NCBI GenBank assembly: GCA_028752905.1
Contig: JAQNBH010000299.1
Coordinates: forward strand, 404,501 to 468,500
DNA from: Cladorhizidae sp. MBARI D1340-BT2
Lineage: Eukaryota; Porifera; Demospongiae; Poecilosclerida; Cladorhizidae
Direction of reading: 5' to 3'
DNA: 64,000 bases
Numbering within the stretch: position 1 is the stretch's first letter; each line of letters begins with the position of its first letter. The notes under the pieces are model-generated. The model was not told the DNA's origin, made no database searches, and was given only the letters and a program-made list of their open reading frames with translations. This document shows, piece after piece, positions 10,988 through 22,683 of this stretch. The position numbers were made by a program, and so were the translations under genes.

Positions 10988-11836
10988 GCATGTATGTTTC
11001 GGACAGCTCTATGAGGATTAGGCATGCATGTTTCAGGCAGAACTAGGAGGATTAGGCATGCATGTTTCAGGCAGCTCTATGAGACTTAGGCATGCATGTT
11101 TCAGGCAGAACTAGGAGGATTAGGCATGCATGTTTCAGACAGCCACTAGGAGGATTAGGCATGCATGTTTCAGAGAGCACTAGGAGGATTAGGCATGCAT
11201 GTTTCAGAGAGCACTAGGAGGATTAGGCATGCATGTTTCAGAGAGCACTAGGAGGATTAGGCATGCATGTTTCAGAGAGCACTAGGAGGATTAGGCATGC
11301 ATGTTTCAGAGAGCACTAGGAGGATTAGGCATGCATGTTTCAGAGAGCACTAGGAGGATTAGGCATGGATGTTTCAGAGAGCACTAGGAGGATTAGGCAT
11401 GCATGTTTCAGGAAGCACTAGGGGGATTAGGCATGCATGTTTCAGAGAGCACTAGGAGGACTAGGCATGCATGTTTCAGAGAGCACTAGGAGGATTAGGC
11501 ATGCATGTTTCAGGCAGAACTAGGAGGATTAGGCATGCATGTTTCAGACAGCTCTATGAGGATTAGGCATGCATGTTTCAGAGAGCACTAGGAGGATTAG
11601 GCATGCATGTTTCAGACAGCTCTATGAGGATTAGGCATGCATGTTTCAGAGAGCACTAGGAGGATTAGGCATGCATGTTTCAGAGAGCACTAGGAGGATT
11701 AGGCATGCATGTTTCAGAGAGCACTAGGAGGATTAGGCATGCATGTTTCAGAGAGCACTAGGAGGATTAGGCATGCATGTTTCAGAGAGCACTAGGAGGA
11801 TTAGGCATGCATGTTTCAGACAGCTCTATGAGGATT
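10988..11836. repeat. 34-bp minisatellite (gcatgcatgtttc type), copy 1
   Basis: About 25 units begin gcatgcatgtttcagagagc and end actaggaggattag. Early and late units carry variants such as ggcagaac and cagctctatg. One stray half unit lies at about 11,893-11,925. The same array is at 30,760-31,573. Each unit contains the self-complementary GCATGC/ATGCAT core. Confidence 0.96.
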
Positions 11837-12764
11837 TTCACTAGAAGTTGAGAATTTTAGACATATACATTACATGCATGTATATGTTCTATGATGCATG
11901 TTTCAGAGAGCACTATGAGGATTTACACTAGAAGTTAAGTAAATTTTAGATTTTTATAGGAACATATACATGCATGTAATTAAAGCGGGTGCACGTAATT
12001 ATATGGGAACATTATAAAAAATATGCATGAAATAATTACATGGATATGTGACATGGATATGTGAAAAGTGAAAATAAGGGAGTGAATGTAGTTATAGGCA
12101 CAAATCTAATTATAGGTGGTTATAAGACGTCATGAATGTAATTATAGAGACATGTCATTTAGAAAATGTAAGAAGAATACATGATTGCATCTATGAACTA
12201 GTAGTAAAGACATTATATGCATTATACTGAGTAGAGAGTAAATGTATGTATGTTAGGGGATCAGGTGTGTATATAGGGCATATAAAATAGACACATATAA
12301 GTAATTATTTAAGCAACATTCATATATGGCCTCACATGTATAAATATTGGGTATATATACGCATGTGAAGCACAAAAGGTTTGCAAGTTAGAAAGTTTTA
12401 AATCCATATATAATATATTTTATATATATATAAAGAACAAGTTCCTCTTAAATATAAAGGGTGTTCCTCTAAACATCCAGCACCTTTTTCATGACAGACC
12501 TCGAAGGCTGATGACAGCAGCCAGAGTGAGAGATACTTTACCGAATAGCCACATCAATGGAGTGCTTGCCTGGAGTAATTGTACCATGTCATTGTAAATT
12601 TGTGCAAAATTAAAACATAAATATGACATTCAGAATAACTCAATGTCCAGGGCTGTAACTTTGCCCTTTGCTACTCTGTGCGTAATAGTAGAGTGCTTGG
12701 TAAGCTCACATTTGGGTTAGGTGATAAAAGCTCCACCAGCATCAAATTTCAGCGAGATGTATTA
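11837..12764. other. AT-rich low-copy segment, no gene recognised
   Basis: A 5' part rich in ataattatatgg and acatgcatgtaatt motifs is followed by a more balanced part from about 12,480. It matches 31,574-32,502 almost base for base. No convincing open frame or RNA gene was seen. Confidence 0.6.
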
Positions 12765-14750
12765 TGTAAAGGGTCCCGTAATGTTTGTTCTCTACATTGA
12801 TAGGTAAAGGGTCAAGTAAATGTTTGTTCTCTACACTGATAGATAAAGGGTCCTGTAAATGTTTGTTCTCTATACTGATAGGTAAAGGACCCAGTAAATA
12901 TTTGTTCTCTACACTGATAGGTAAAGGGTCCAGTAAATGTTTGTTTCTCTACATTGATAGGTAAAGGGTCCTGTAAATGTTTGTTCTCTACACTGATAGG
13001 TAAAGGGTCAAGCAAATGTTTGTTCTCTACACTGATAGGTAAAGGGTCCTGTAATATTTGTTCTCAACACTGATAGGTAAAGGGTCCTGTAAATATTTGT
13101 TTCTCTACATTGATAGGTAAAGGGTCCTGTAAATTTTGTTCTCTACACTGATAGGTAAAGGGTCAAGTAAATGTTTGATCTCTACATTGATAGGTAAAGG
13201 TAAAGGGAGGGAAATGAAAATGTTTCCCCCTCTAAATTGATAGGTAAACAGTCCTGTTATTCTCTACATTGATAGGTAAAGGGTCCTGTAAATGTTTGTT
13301 CTCTATACTGATAGGTAAAGGGTCAAGTAAATGTTTGTTCTCTACACTGTTAGGTAAAGGGTCCTGTAAATGTTTGTCCTGTAAATGTTTGTCCTGTAAA
13401 TGTTTGTTCTCTACACTGATAGGTAAAGGGTCCTGTAAATGTTTATTCTCTACATTGATAGGTAAAGGGCATTGATAGGTAAAGGGTTCTGTAAATGTTT
13501 GTTCTCTACATTGATAGGTAAAGGGTTCTGTTAACGTTTGTTTTCTCTACACTGATAGGTAAAGGACTGATAGGTAAAGGGTCCTGTAAATGTTTGTTCT
13601 ATATATTGATAGGTAAAGGGTCCTGTAAATGTTTGTTCTCTACACTGATAGGTATGATAGGTAAAGGGTCCTGTAAATATTTGTTCTCTACACCGATAGG
13701 TAAAGGGTCCCGTAAATGTTTGTTCTCTACACTGATAGGTAAAGGGTCCTGTAAATGTTTATTCTCTAGGTAAAGGATCAAGTAAATGTTTGTTCTCTAC
13801 ACTGATAGGTAAAGGGTTCTGTAAACGTTTGTTCTCTACACTGATAGGTAAAGGGTCCTGTAAATGTTTGTTCTCTACATTGATAGATAAAGGGTCAAGT
13901 AAATGTTTGTTCTCTACACTGATAGGTAAAGGGTCCTGTAAATGTTTATTCTCTACATTGATAGGTAAACAGTCCTGTAAATGTTTATTCTCTACATTGA
14001 TAGGTACAGGGTCCTGTAAATGTTTGTTCTCTACACTGATAGGTAAAGGGTCCTGTAAATGTTTATTCTCTAGGTAAAGGATCAAGTAAATGTTTGTTCT
14101 CTACACTGATAGGTAAAGGGTTCTGTAAACGTTTGTTCTCTACACTGATAGGTAAAGGGTCCTGTAAATGTTTGTTCTCTACATTGATAGATAAAGGGTC
14201 AAGTAAATGTTTGTTCTCTACACTGATAGGTAAAGGGTCCTGTAAATGTTTATTCTCTACATTGATAGGTAAACAGTCCTGTAAATGTTTATTCTCTACA
14301 TTGATAGGTACAGGGTCCTGTAAATGTTTGTTCTCTACACTGATAGGTAAAGGGTCCTGTAAATATTTGTTCTCTACACTGATAGGTAAAGGGTTCTGTA
14401 AATGTTTATTCTCTACATTGATAGGTAAAGGGTTACGTAAATGTTTGTTCTCTACACTGATAGGTAAAGGGTCCTGTAAATATTTGTTCTCTACACTGAT
14501 AGGTAAAGGGTTCTGTAAATGTTTGTTCTCTACACTGATAGGTAAATGGTCCTGTAAATGTTTATTCTCTACATTGATAGGTAAAGGGTTCTGTAAATGT
14601 TTGTTCTCTACACTGATAGGTAAAGGGTCCTGTAAATATTTGTTCTCTACACTGATAGGTAAAGGGTTCTGTAAATGTTTGTTCTCTACACTGATAGGTA
14701 AAGGGTCCTGTAAATGTTTGTTCTCTATACTGATAGGTAAAGGACCAAGT
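12765..14750. repeat. 39-bp minisatellite, copy 1, about 50 units
   Basis: Units contain ggtaaagggtcctgtaaatg followed by tttgttctctacactgata. Several are shortened or fused. The unit is exactly 13 codons long and lacks stops in one frame on each strand, so ORFs such as 14,094-14,765 (plus, 223 residues, repeating FSTLIGKGSCKCL) arise automatically. The block 13,780-14,070 is repeated almost exactly at 14,084-14,370, an internal duplication of about 304 bp. The B copy is 32,503-34,740. Confidence 0.96.
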
Positions 14751-17513
14751 CTAGTTGGTATGTAGTCAGTCCTACCTGTACTGCCATGCTAGTTGGTGTG
14801 TAGTCAGTCCTACCTGTACTGCCATGCTAGTTGGTATGTAGTCAGTCCTACCTGTACTGTTAGTTGGTGTGTAGTCCTACCTGTACTGCCATGCTAGTTG
14901 GTGTGTAGTCCTACCTGTACTGCCATGCTAGTTGGTGTGTAGTCCTACCTGTACTGCCATGCTAGTTGGTGTGTAGTCCTACCTGTACTGCCATGCTAGT
15001 TGGTGTGCAGTCCTACATGCACTGCCATGCTAGTTGGTGTGCAGTCCTACCTGTACTGCCATGTTAGTTGGTGTGTAGTCCTACCTGTACTGCCATGCTA
15101 GTTGGTGTGTAGTCCTACCTGTACTGCCATGCTAGTTGGTATGTAGTCCTACCTGTACTGCCATGCTAGTTGGTGTGTAGTCCTACCTGTACTGCCATGC
15201 TAGTTGGTGTGTAGTCCTACCTGTACTGCCATGCTAGTTGGTGTGTAGTCCTACCTGTACTGCCATGCTAGTTGGTGTATAGTCCTACCTGTACTGCCAT
15301 GCTAGTTGGTGTGTACTCCTACCTGTACTGCCATGCTAGTTGGTGTGTAGTCCTACCTGTACTGCCATGTTAGTTGGTGTGTAATCCTACCTGTACTGCC
15401 ATGCTAGTTGGTGTGTAGTCCTACCTGTGCTAGTTGGTGTGTAGTCCTACCTGTACTGCCATGCTAGTTGGTGTGTAGTCCTACCTGTACTGCCATGCTA
15501 GTTGGTGTGTAGTCCTACCTGTACTGCCATGCTAGTTGGTGTGTAGTCCTACCTGTACTGCCATGCTAGTTGGTGTGTAGTCCTACCTGTACTGCCATGC
15601 TAGTTGGTGTGTAGTCCTACCTGTACTGCCATGCTAGTTGGTGTATAGTCCTACCTGTACTGCCATGCTAGTTGGTGTATAGTCCTACCTGTACTGCCAT
15701 GCTAGTTGGTGTGTAGTCCTACCTGTACTGCCATGCTAGTTGGTGTGTAGTCCTACCTGTACTGCCATGCTAGTTGGTGTGTAGTCCTACCTGTACTGCC
15801 ATGCTAGTTGGTGTGTAGTCCTACCTGTACTGCCATGCTAGTTGGTGTGTAGTCCTACCTGTACTGCCATGCTAGTTGGTGTGTAGTCCTACCTGTACTG
15901 CCATGCTAGTTGGTGTGTAGTCCTACCTGTACTGCCATGCTAGTTGGTGTGTAGTCCTACCTGTACTGCCATGCTAGTTGGTGTGTAGTCCTACCTGTAC
16001 TGCCATGCTAGTTGGTGTGTAGTCCTACCTGTACTGCCATGCTAGTTGGTGTGTAGTCCTACCTGTACTGCCATGCTAGTTGGTGTATAGTCCTACCTGT
16101 ACTGCCATGCTAGTTGGTGTGTAGTCCTACCTGTACTGTCATGCTAGTTGGTGTGTAGTCCTGCCTGTACAGCCATGCTAGTTGGTATGTAGTCCTACCT
16201 GTACTGCCATGCTAGTTGGTGTATAGTCCTATCTGTACTGCCATGCTAGTTGGTGTGTAGTCCTACCTGTACTGCCATGCTAGTTGGTGTGCAGTCCTAT
16301 CTGTACTGCCATGCTAGTTGGTGTGTAGTCCTACCTGTACTGCCATGCTAGTTGGTGTGTAGTCCTACCTGTACTGACATGCTAGTTGGTGTGTAGTCCT
16401 ACCTGTACTGCCATGCTAGTTGGTGTGCAGTCCTACCTGTACTGCCATGCTAGTTGGTGTGTAGTCCTACCTGTACTGCCACGCTAGTTGGTGTGTAGTC
16501 CTACCTGTACTGCCATGCTAGTTGGTGTGTAGTCCTACCTGTACTGCCATGCTAGTTGGTGTGTAGTCCTACCTGTACTGCCATGCTAGTTGGTGTATAG
16601 TCCTACCTGTACTGCCATGCTAGTTGGTGTATAGTCCTACCTGTACTGCCATGCTAGTTGGTGTGTAGTCCTACCTGTACTGCCATGCTAGTTGGTGTGT
16701 AGTCCTACCTGTACTGCCATGCTAGTTGGTGTGTAGTCCTACCTGTACTGCCATGCTAGTTGGTGTGTAGTCCTACCTGTACTGCCATGCTAGTTGGTGT
16801 GTAGTCCTACCTGTACTACCATGCTAGTTGGTGTGCAGTCCTACCTGTACTGCCATGCTAGTTGGTGTGTAGTCCTACCTGTACTGCCATGCTCGTTGGT
16901 GTGTAGTCCTACCTGTACTGCCATGCTAGTTGGTGTATAGTCCTACCTGTACTGCCATGCTAGTTGGTGTGTAGTCCTACCTGTACTGCCATGCTAGTTG
17001 GTGTGTAGTCCTACCTGTACTGCCATGCTAGTTGGTGTGTAGTCCTACCTGTACTGCCATGCTAGTTGGTGTATAGTCCTACCTGTACTGCCATGCTAGT
17101 TGGTGTGTAGTCCTACCTGTACTGCCATGCTAGTTGGTGTGTAGTCCTACCTGTACTGCCATGCTAGTTGGTGTGTAGTCCTACCTGTACTGCCATGCTA
17201 GTTGGTGTGTAGTCCTACCTGTACTGCCATGCTAGTTGGTGTGTAGTCCTACCTGTACTGCCATGCTAGTTGGTGTGTAGTCCTACCTGTACTGCCATGC
17301 TAGTTGGTGTATAGTCCTACCTGTACTGCCATGCTAGTTGGTGTGTAGTCCTACCTGTACTGCCATGCTAGTTGGTGTGTAGTCCTATCTGTACTGCCAT
17401 GCTAGTTGGTGTATAGTCCTACCTGTACTGCCATGCTAGTTGGTGTGTAGTCCTACCTGTACTGCCATGCTAGTTGGTGTGTAGTCCTACCTGTACTGCC
17501 ATGCTAGTTGGCG
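14751..17513. repeat. 34-bp minisatellite (ctagttggtgtgtag type), copy 1, about 81 units
   Basis: Units read ctagttggtgtgtagtcc then tacctgtactgccatg. The first few carry a 4-bp insertion giving gtcagtcc. Variants (gtatag, gtgcag, tatctg) are scattered. The array follows directly on the 39-bp array at ctag and ends at 17,513 where ggcgtgtgtctagcacac begins. The B counterpart is four times longer. Confidence 0.97.
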
Positions 17514-17680
17514 TGTGTCTAGCACACAGACATTGTCCAAGCCCTAACCCTAGTCATTGTCCAAACCTAACCTTAGTTATTGCATTCGGACATATATACA
17601 TATATATATATAATATACATAGTAACACACTGACCACACCTCTTTACCCAAGTCTTATACGCTGACATACACACAGAGAA

Positions 17681-17863
17681 ATGTGCCCCTCCCTCCCCAT
17701 ACGGACCTCCACCTCAAGCAAAGTGTACCAAGGGGACGTGTGTAAAGTATTTCTGGCGTGTGCTCACCTGTCGTATGTGGACATCTTCAAGAAATACCTC
17801 AGCAGTATAGTCACACCAACTAAGTTGTATTATCACCTCCTCAATGTCTGTCTGTGTGTGTGA
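17681..17863 (+). other. Possible exon or exon remnant, unrecognised
   Basis: An open frame of about 60 codons encodes a non-repetitive peptide containing VYQGDVCKVFLACAHLSYVD and then IFKKYLSSIV. It is preceded by an acceptor-like cacacacag (about 17,671) and runs into a TG-rich tract and a stop at 17,863. The B copy at 46,367-46,549 encodes the same peptide, but because the surrounding DNA is equally conserved this does not prove selection. The composition looks like ordinary globular protein rather than repeat. I do not recognise the family. Confidence 0.3.
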
Positions 17864-18153
17864 ACAAAATAACTGTTAAAGGTCAAAGTCCTAATTAGGT
17901 GGCATGAACATAACTTGACAGAGCATTTCCCAAGTTGACCCTTAGCAAGGGATAAGGTGCAAGGTCAAAGGTCAACGAGAAGGATCTGTCTTTTAATGAC
18001 AGTTTTCAAGTTAATCTCTAGCAACCATCAGAGATGTCCCTAGCAACCATAAACTATGGGATAGCAGTGCTGTTATTAAATGTAGTCATGAAGAAGGTGC
18101 CCCTGTTGCAGGTAGCAAATGTGGGTAGTGCATGATCATGGATTCTGTGCATT

Positions 18154-18393
18154 GTGCAGCACAAAGCTATGCTGCCAGTTTGCCCAGACCCTCTCCATGT
18201 GTGCATATTGAGAGGTAGGCTGGAGTGCCTAGAGCAACACATCAACCAACAAGTCTACTACTTTAGCCTTCCTTTACCAGTATTAGATCAACTCAATCAC
18301 AGACTTGCTTCTTCACCAGCATTGCAGGAGAGTAAGCCGTCACTAACCCATGTAGCGTTAAGTTTCACCTTGTGGCCTGTCCAACTTCAGTGA
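18154..18393 (+). other. Short ORF conserved between duplicates, unrecognised
   Basis: This 79-codon frame encodes a peptide including HVCILRGRLECLEQ and LPVLDQLNHRLASS. The B copy (46,835-47,083) keeps the frame and has a 9-bp in-frame tandem duplication adding LNQ. An overlapping minus-strand ORF (18,054-18,245) is also open in both copies, so coding status is uncertain. It has no motif I recognise. Confidence 0.25.
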
Positions 18394-19166
18394 CAAAGAT
18401 TTTAAACGGCAACCACAACGAAGTCACAAATTAGCCCGTTTAGTTCCGTCACTGCAAGCCCAATTGAGGAACGACCCTTTACCTTGCCACACCCTCGACT
18501 ACGCTATGACTTATGACTCGAAGTTCGGCAGTGAAGCAGGCTATTATTTTGATTCTTTTGCTCAGGAGGCGTAGGAGGAGGAATAGGAGAAGGCAGAACA
18601 GAGTGTGGGTACGTCCAATATAGTCAATTGGGGTAAAAAAAAAGCCGTTTCCCTTAACTTTACCTTTTAAGAGCCAGAGTAAAGGATTTACTAAAAACAC
18701 ATGTGCCATCCTCTAGTACTTTACTATCAAATGATGACTACATAAATTAAAAATATATATCCCATGTCCTATAATGAAATATTAATAAAAATATGGTGGT
18801 GTTTTTTTTACCCCATGAAAGGGGTAAAAAAAAGCCGGTTCGGGGTTAAAAAAAACCCACCCCTTTAAAAATATCCTAAACGGTAAAATCAAATGTAAAT
18901 ACTTCAATATTTTAATATTTTAATCAATTGAATCTTTTTTCATTAAAATTTGTTCAAATACTACAATATATATATAGTACAATAATGGTTAAAAGTTGGG
19001 TTTTATTGCATTTTCTTAAAAGAAAAATACTTGAAATTGTTTATCACTTTTGCTTCACACTCGAACTTCAGCAGTGCATTCCCTCGACTAACTGTTTCCA
19101 CTACTGGCTGAACAGGGCCATACATGCAACGATCCACTGCTACTATCTCCACATCTTCCGGCTTTG

Positions 19167-19410
19167 TGTGCAGGATGTGTGACTTCCTGAGCTCTATGAG
19201 CATGTGCAGGATGTGTGACTTCCTGAGCACATGCAGGATGTGTGACTTCCTGAGCTCTATGAGCACGTGCAGGATGTGTGACTTCCTGAGCTCTATGAGC
19301 ACGTGCAGGATGTGTGATTTCCTGAGCTCTATGAGCACGTGCAGGATGTGTGACTTCCTGAGCTCTATGAGCATGTGCAGGATGTGTGACTTCCTGAGCT
19401 CTATGAGCGT
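19167..19410. repeat. 36-bp minisatellite, about seven units
   Basis: Units carry gcaggatgtgtgacttcctg followed by agctctatgagcacgt. One unit lacks the agctctatg part. The unit length is 12 codons, so both strands stay open. It occurs only once in the window. Confidence 0.93.
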
Positions 19411-19985
19411 ATAAGCTTGACTAGCACGTGCAGATTGATATAGTGCATTTCCCCCGCCTCTATCCAATTGCCGTGGATGTAGCTTAGCTATGGACTTTTA
19501 GGATGGACTTTTAGGATTAAGAATATTTTGGGGTGTGTGCCTAAATGTCTACGCAATATTTTTATTGAAACAACCACACCTTACCTAGTCCATGCTACAC
19601 CTTACCAAGTCCATACTGTACCAGGGTTGTATAAGAAATTTTGCCAAGGGGGGGCGAACTTGAGATATGGAAAAATAAGGGGGGGCGAGAATGATACAAT
19701 GATGGTGTATGTAATGTATAAGGGTGGTGTCTAATTTCAAGGGGGGGGCGAGAATGATACAAGGGGGGGCGAATGCCCCCCCCCGCCCCCCCCTAAATAC
19801 ACCCCTGCTGTACCTTACCTAATCCATGCTATATCTTACCTAATCCATCCATGAGTGTTAAAAACAATAATTTCTATTATATTATAATAAAAACTAACAG
19901 CCTAACTAGTTGTGGTAGCTAGTGTGGCTATAGTTATGACACCTAGCAAGATTATAGCTATTCACTATGACTAGGGCTAGGGCTA
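19411..19985. other. Low-copy segment with G/C-run block
   Basis: Between about 19,645 and 19,800 there are several runs of seven to nine G (gggggggcgaa motifs) and then runs of C in an inverted arrangement (gaatgccccccccc). This could fold into a hairpin or G-quadruplex. Such G/C-run ends are often seen in degenerate transposons. The remainder, about 19,800-19,985, is AT-rich with no gene seen. Confidence 0.55.
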
Positions 19986-20335
19986 GGGATATGTATAACC
20001 TGCACTACTATGGTCAGGCTATAGGAAGCACAGGCTATAACCTGCAGTAGTATGGTCAGGCTATAGGAAGCACAGGCTATAACCTGCACTACTATGGTCA
20101 GGCTATAGGAAGCACAGGCTATAACCTGCAGTAGTATGGTCAGGCTATAGGAAGCACAGGCTATAACCTGCAGTAGTATGGTCAGGCTATAGGAAGCACA
20201 GACTATAACCTGCAGTAGTATGGTCAGGCTATAGGAAGCACAGGCTATAACCTGCACTACTATGGTCAGGCTATAGGAAGCATAGGCTATAACCTGCAGT
20301 CGTATGGTCAGGCTATAGGCTAACCTGCACTTGTA
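19986..20335. repeat. 42-bp minisatellite, about eight units
   Basis: Units contain cctgcagtagtatggtcagg followed by ctataggaagcacaggctataa. Two variants alternate, cagtagt and cactact. The unit is 14 codons, so the minus-strand ORF at 19,958-20,344 is a by-product. Confidence 0.94.
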
Positions 20336-20680
20336 GAGGAGCAAGTTAAGGGGTCATCAAACATTAATGCTGCCCAGAGGAGCTAAGGTAAAGGGTCACC
20401 AACCATTGATGCCACATGTAGAAGTGCTACGGTAAAGGATCACCAACCATTGATATCATAACACCTGTGTAGAGGTGTAGAGCAGCTAAGGTAAGGAGTC
20501 GCCATCTGTTGATACTGCAACAAGACCTTTGATTACCCTCCTGTCATCTGACCATGCTGCTTGGATGCCCTGCTGCTCAAGAGTCCAGTTATAAACAGAA
20601 ACCAGGAGTCTAGTTTCAAACATTGATGATCATGCTTGAGGGATGGAGTGCACCTGTGCTGCTGCTAGTATTCTAGCCTG
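20336..20680. repeat. Diverged ~55-bp repeat, about four copies, plus flank
   Basis: Four drifted copies carry the core ggtaaagg(g/a)tcaccaaccattgat, each preceded by a gtagagg(a/t)g-like stretch. These occupy about 20,336-20,510. The rest to 20,680 is low-copy with nothing recognised. Confidence 0.6.
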
Positions 20681-22129
20681 ACATACCTGATGTATGCATA
20701 CTCACTCTGTTGGCATACCTGATGTATGCATACTCACTCTGTTGGCATACCTGATGTAAGCATACTCACTCTGTTGGCATACCTGATGTATGCATACTCA
20801 CTCTGTTGGCATACCTGATGTAAGCATACTCACTCTGTTGGCATACCTGATGTATGCATACTCACTCTGTTGGCATACCTGATGTAAGCATACTCACTCT
20901 GTGGCATACCTGATGTATGCATACTCACTCTGTTGGCATACCTGATGTATGCATACTCACTCTGTGGCATACCTGATGTAAGCATACTCATACTCACTCT
21001 GTTGGCATACCTGATGTAAGCATACTCACTCTGTGGCATACCTGATGTATGCATACTCACTCTGTTGGCATACCTGATGTAAGCATACTCACTCTGTGGC
21101 ATACCTGATGTATGCATACTCACTCTGTTGGCATACCTGATGTATGCATACTCACTCTGTTGGCATACCTGATGTATGCATACTCACTCTGTTGGCATAC
21201 CTGATATATGCATACTCACTCTGTTGGCATACCTGATGTATGCATACTCACTCTGTGGCATACCTGATGTATGCATACTCACTCTGTTGGCATACCTGAT
21301 GTATGCATACTCACTCTGTTGGCATACCTGATGTAAGCATACTCACTGTTGGCATACCTGATGTATGCATACTCACTCTGTTGGCATACCTGATGTATGC
21401 ATACTCACTCTGTTGGCATACCTGATGTAAGCATACTCACTGTTGGCATACCTGATGTATGCATACTCACTCTGTTGGCATACCTGATGTATGCATACTC
21501 ACTCTGTTGGCATACCTGATATATGCATACTCACTCTGTTGGCATACCTGATGTATGCATACTCACTCTGTGGCATACCTGATGTAAGCATACTCATACT
21601 CACTCTGTTGGCATACCTGTTGTAAGCATACTCACTCTGTGGCATACCTGATGTATGCATACTCACTCTGTTGGCATACCTGATATATGCATACTCACTC
21701 TGTTGGCATACCTGATGTAAGCATACTCACTCTGTGGCATACCTGATGTATGCATACTCACTCTGTTGGCATACCTGATGTATGCATACTCACTCTGTGG
21801 CATACCTGATGTATGCATACTTACTCTGTGGCATACCTGATGTAAGCATACTCATACTCACTCTGTTGGCATACCTGTTGTAAGCATACTCACTCTGTGG
21901 CATACCTGATGTATGCATACTCACTCTGTTGGCATACCTGATGTAAGCAAACTCACTCTGTTGGCATACCCGATGTATGCATACTCACTCTGTTGGCATA
22001 CCTGATGTATGCATACTCACTCTGTTGACATACCTGATGTATGCATACTCACTCTGTTGGCATACCTGATGTAAGCATACTCACTCTGTTGACATACCTG
22101 ATGTAAGCATATTCACTCTGTTGGCATAC
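20681..22129. repeat. 32-bp minisatellite (ggcatacctgatg type), about 45 units
   Basis: Units begin ggcatacctgatgtatgcat and end actcactctgtt. A 31-bp form lacks one T, and variants read gtaagcat. The array ends abruptly at 22,129 against gggtcattcc. The same family is at 50,163-50,846, in the rearranged third region. Confidence 0.96.
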
Positions 22130-22599
22130 GGGTCATTCCATGTCAAATCATCTAGGCCATTACACCACCCATCTCAAATTTTTTCCAGCCTCCAACCATG
22201 GCAAGATACATACATACATATATAGGTCAAATCCGAAATTTTAGCTCTCCATGAGGTCAGGAACACCGTTTTTCATAAATTCCAAAAAATTGGTCTTTTC
22301 ACGTACTCAACGCCCACGCATTTACATCTCCGAGTGCCCATATCTCACTAAAATTGATGTAAATCAGGCAATTCTGGTCTCATTGGTCTAAAAGTTTTCA
22401 CCTGGCATGTTTTTTGAACTGGGGAATGCGAATATCACATTTAGAAAGCTGTACAACTGATAGAAAATCTACTTTATTAGTCACAAAGATCCATCGCGAT
22501 AATATTCAGAACGTCTCCGCTAGAGATCTTTGAGGCAGAAATGAACATAACCTCGGTGCCATGCAACCCAATTCAATGCTAGATTCCAAAAGTACATAG
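22130..22599. other. Low-copy segment beginning GGGTCATTCCATGTCAAA
   Basis: The left edge gggtcattccatgtcaaatc resembles the ends of several animal repetitive elements I have seen, but no matching inverted end is visible at the right edge. It contains no open frame of note. It is unique in this window and separates module A from the 22-bp and 17-bp arrays that start module B. Confidence 0.45.
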
Positions 22600-22683
22600 A
22601 GAGGATGTTCCATGACTTAGAAGAGGATGTTCCATGACTTGGAAGAGGATGTTCCATGACTTAGAAGAGGATGTTCCATGACT
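22600..22683. repeat. 22-bp repeat, four copies, merging into 17-bp satellite
   Basis: Units read agaggatgttccatgactta plus two bases. The last one breaks at ccatgac and continues as ccatgactaggtgtataa, the first unit of the 17-bp satellite. The junction therefore uses the shared ccatg(a)c sequence. Confidence 0.9.

Larger units (their letters stand above)
1..18786. repeat. Large tandem duplication, module A (part homologous to B)
   Basis: This stretch is collinear with 22,677-47,475. Both copies hold, in the same order, the 17-bp satellite, the piggyBac/Kolobok remnants, the NACHT remnant and the 29-, 53-, 63-, 34-, 39- and 34-bp minisatellites. The low-copy segments between arrays are nearly identical by eye, with scattered single-base changes and a few indels. 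Homology to B stops near 18,786, where B drops into 17-bp satellite while A continues. A-specific events seen are the 635-bp insertion at 6,278-6,912, about 200 extra bases near 7,883-8,086, and loss of the sequence found at about 24,761-25,023 of B. Confidence 0.9.
17514..19166. other. Low-copy segment with two short duplicated ORFs
   Basis: It contains an AT dinucleotide run near 17,595, CCTAACC-like motifs near 17,540, two candidate coding pieces (entered separately), and a 3' part (18,620-18,880) with several ggggtaaaaaaaa motifs and poly-A or poly-T runs. It is homologous to 46,204-47,475 as far as 18,786. No known gene was recognised. Confidence 0.6.

Noticed and set aside
10988..11836. 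CRISPR-like array (regular repeats)
   Set aside because: The repeats are back to back with no unique spacers, the DNA is eukaryotic, and no cas genes occur. The same holds for the other arrays.
14094..14765. 223-codon ORF of 13-residue Cys repeats as a gene
   Set aside because: The 39-bp unit is a multiple of three and stop-free on both strands; no start context, flanking exons or non-repeat domain supports it. Kept only as a low-interest observation.
17535..17585. Telomere-like CCTAACCCTAG motifs
   Set aside because: Only two short partial motifs, interrupted, and the same in both modules; not an interstitial telomere array.
19958..20344. 128-codon minus-strand ORF over the 42-bp repeat
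   Set aside because: The unit is 14 codons without stops; there is no non-repeat domain.
22130..22599. Complete miniature transposon starting gggtcattcc
   Set aside because: No inverted counterpart or target duplication was found at the right end, so only the left-edge resemblance is reported.
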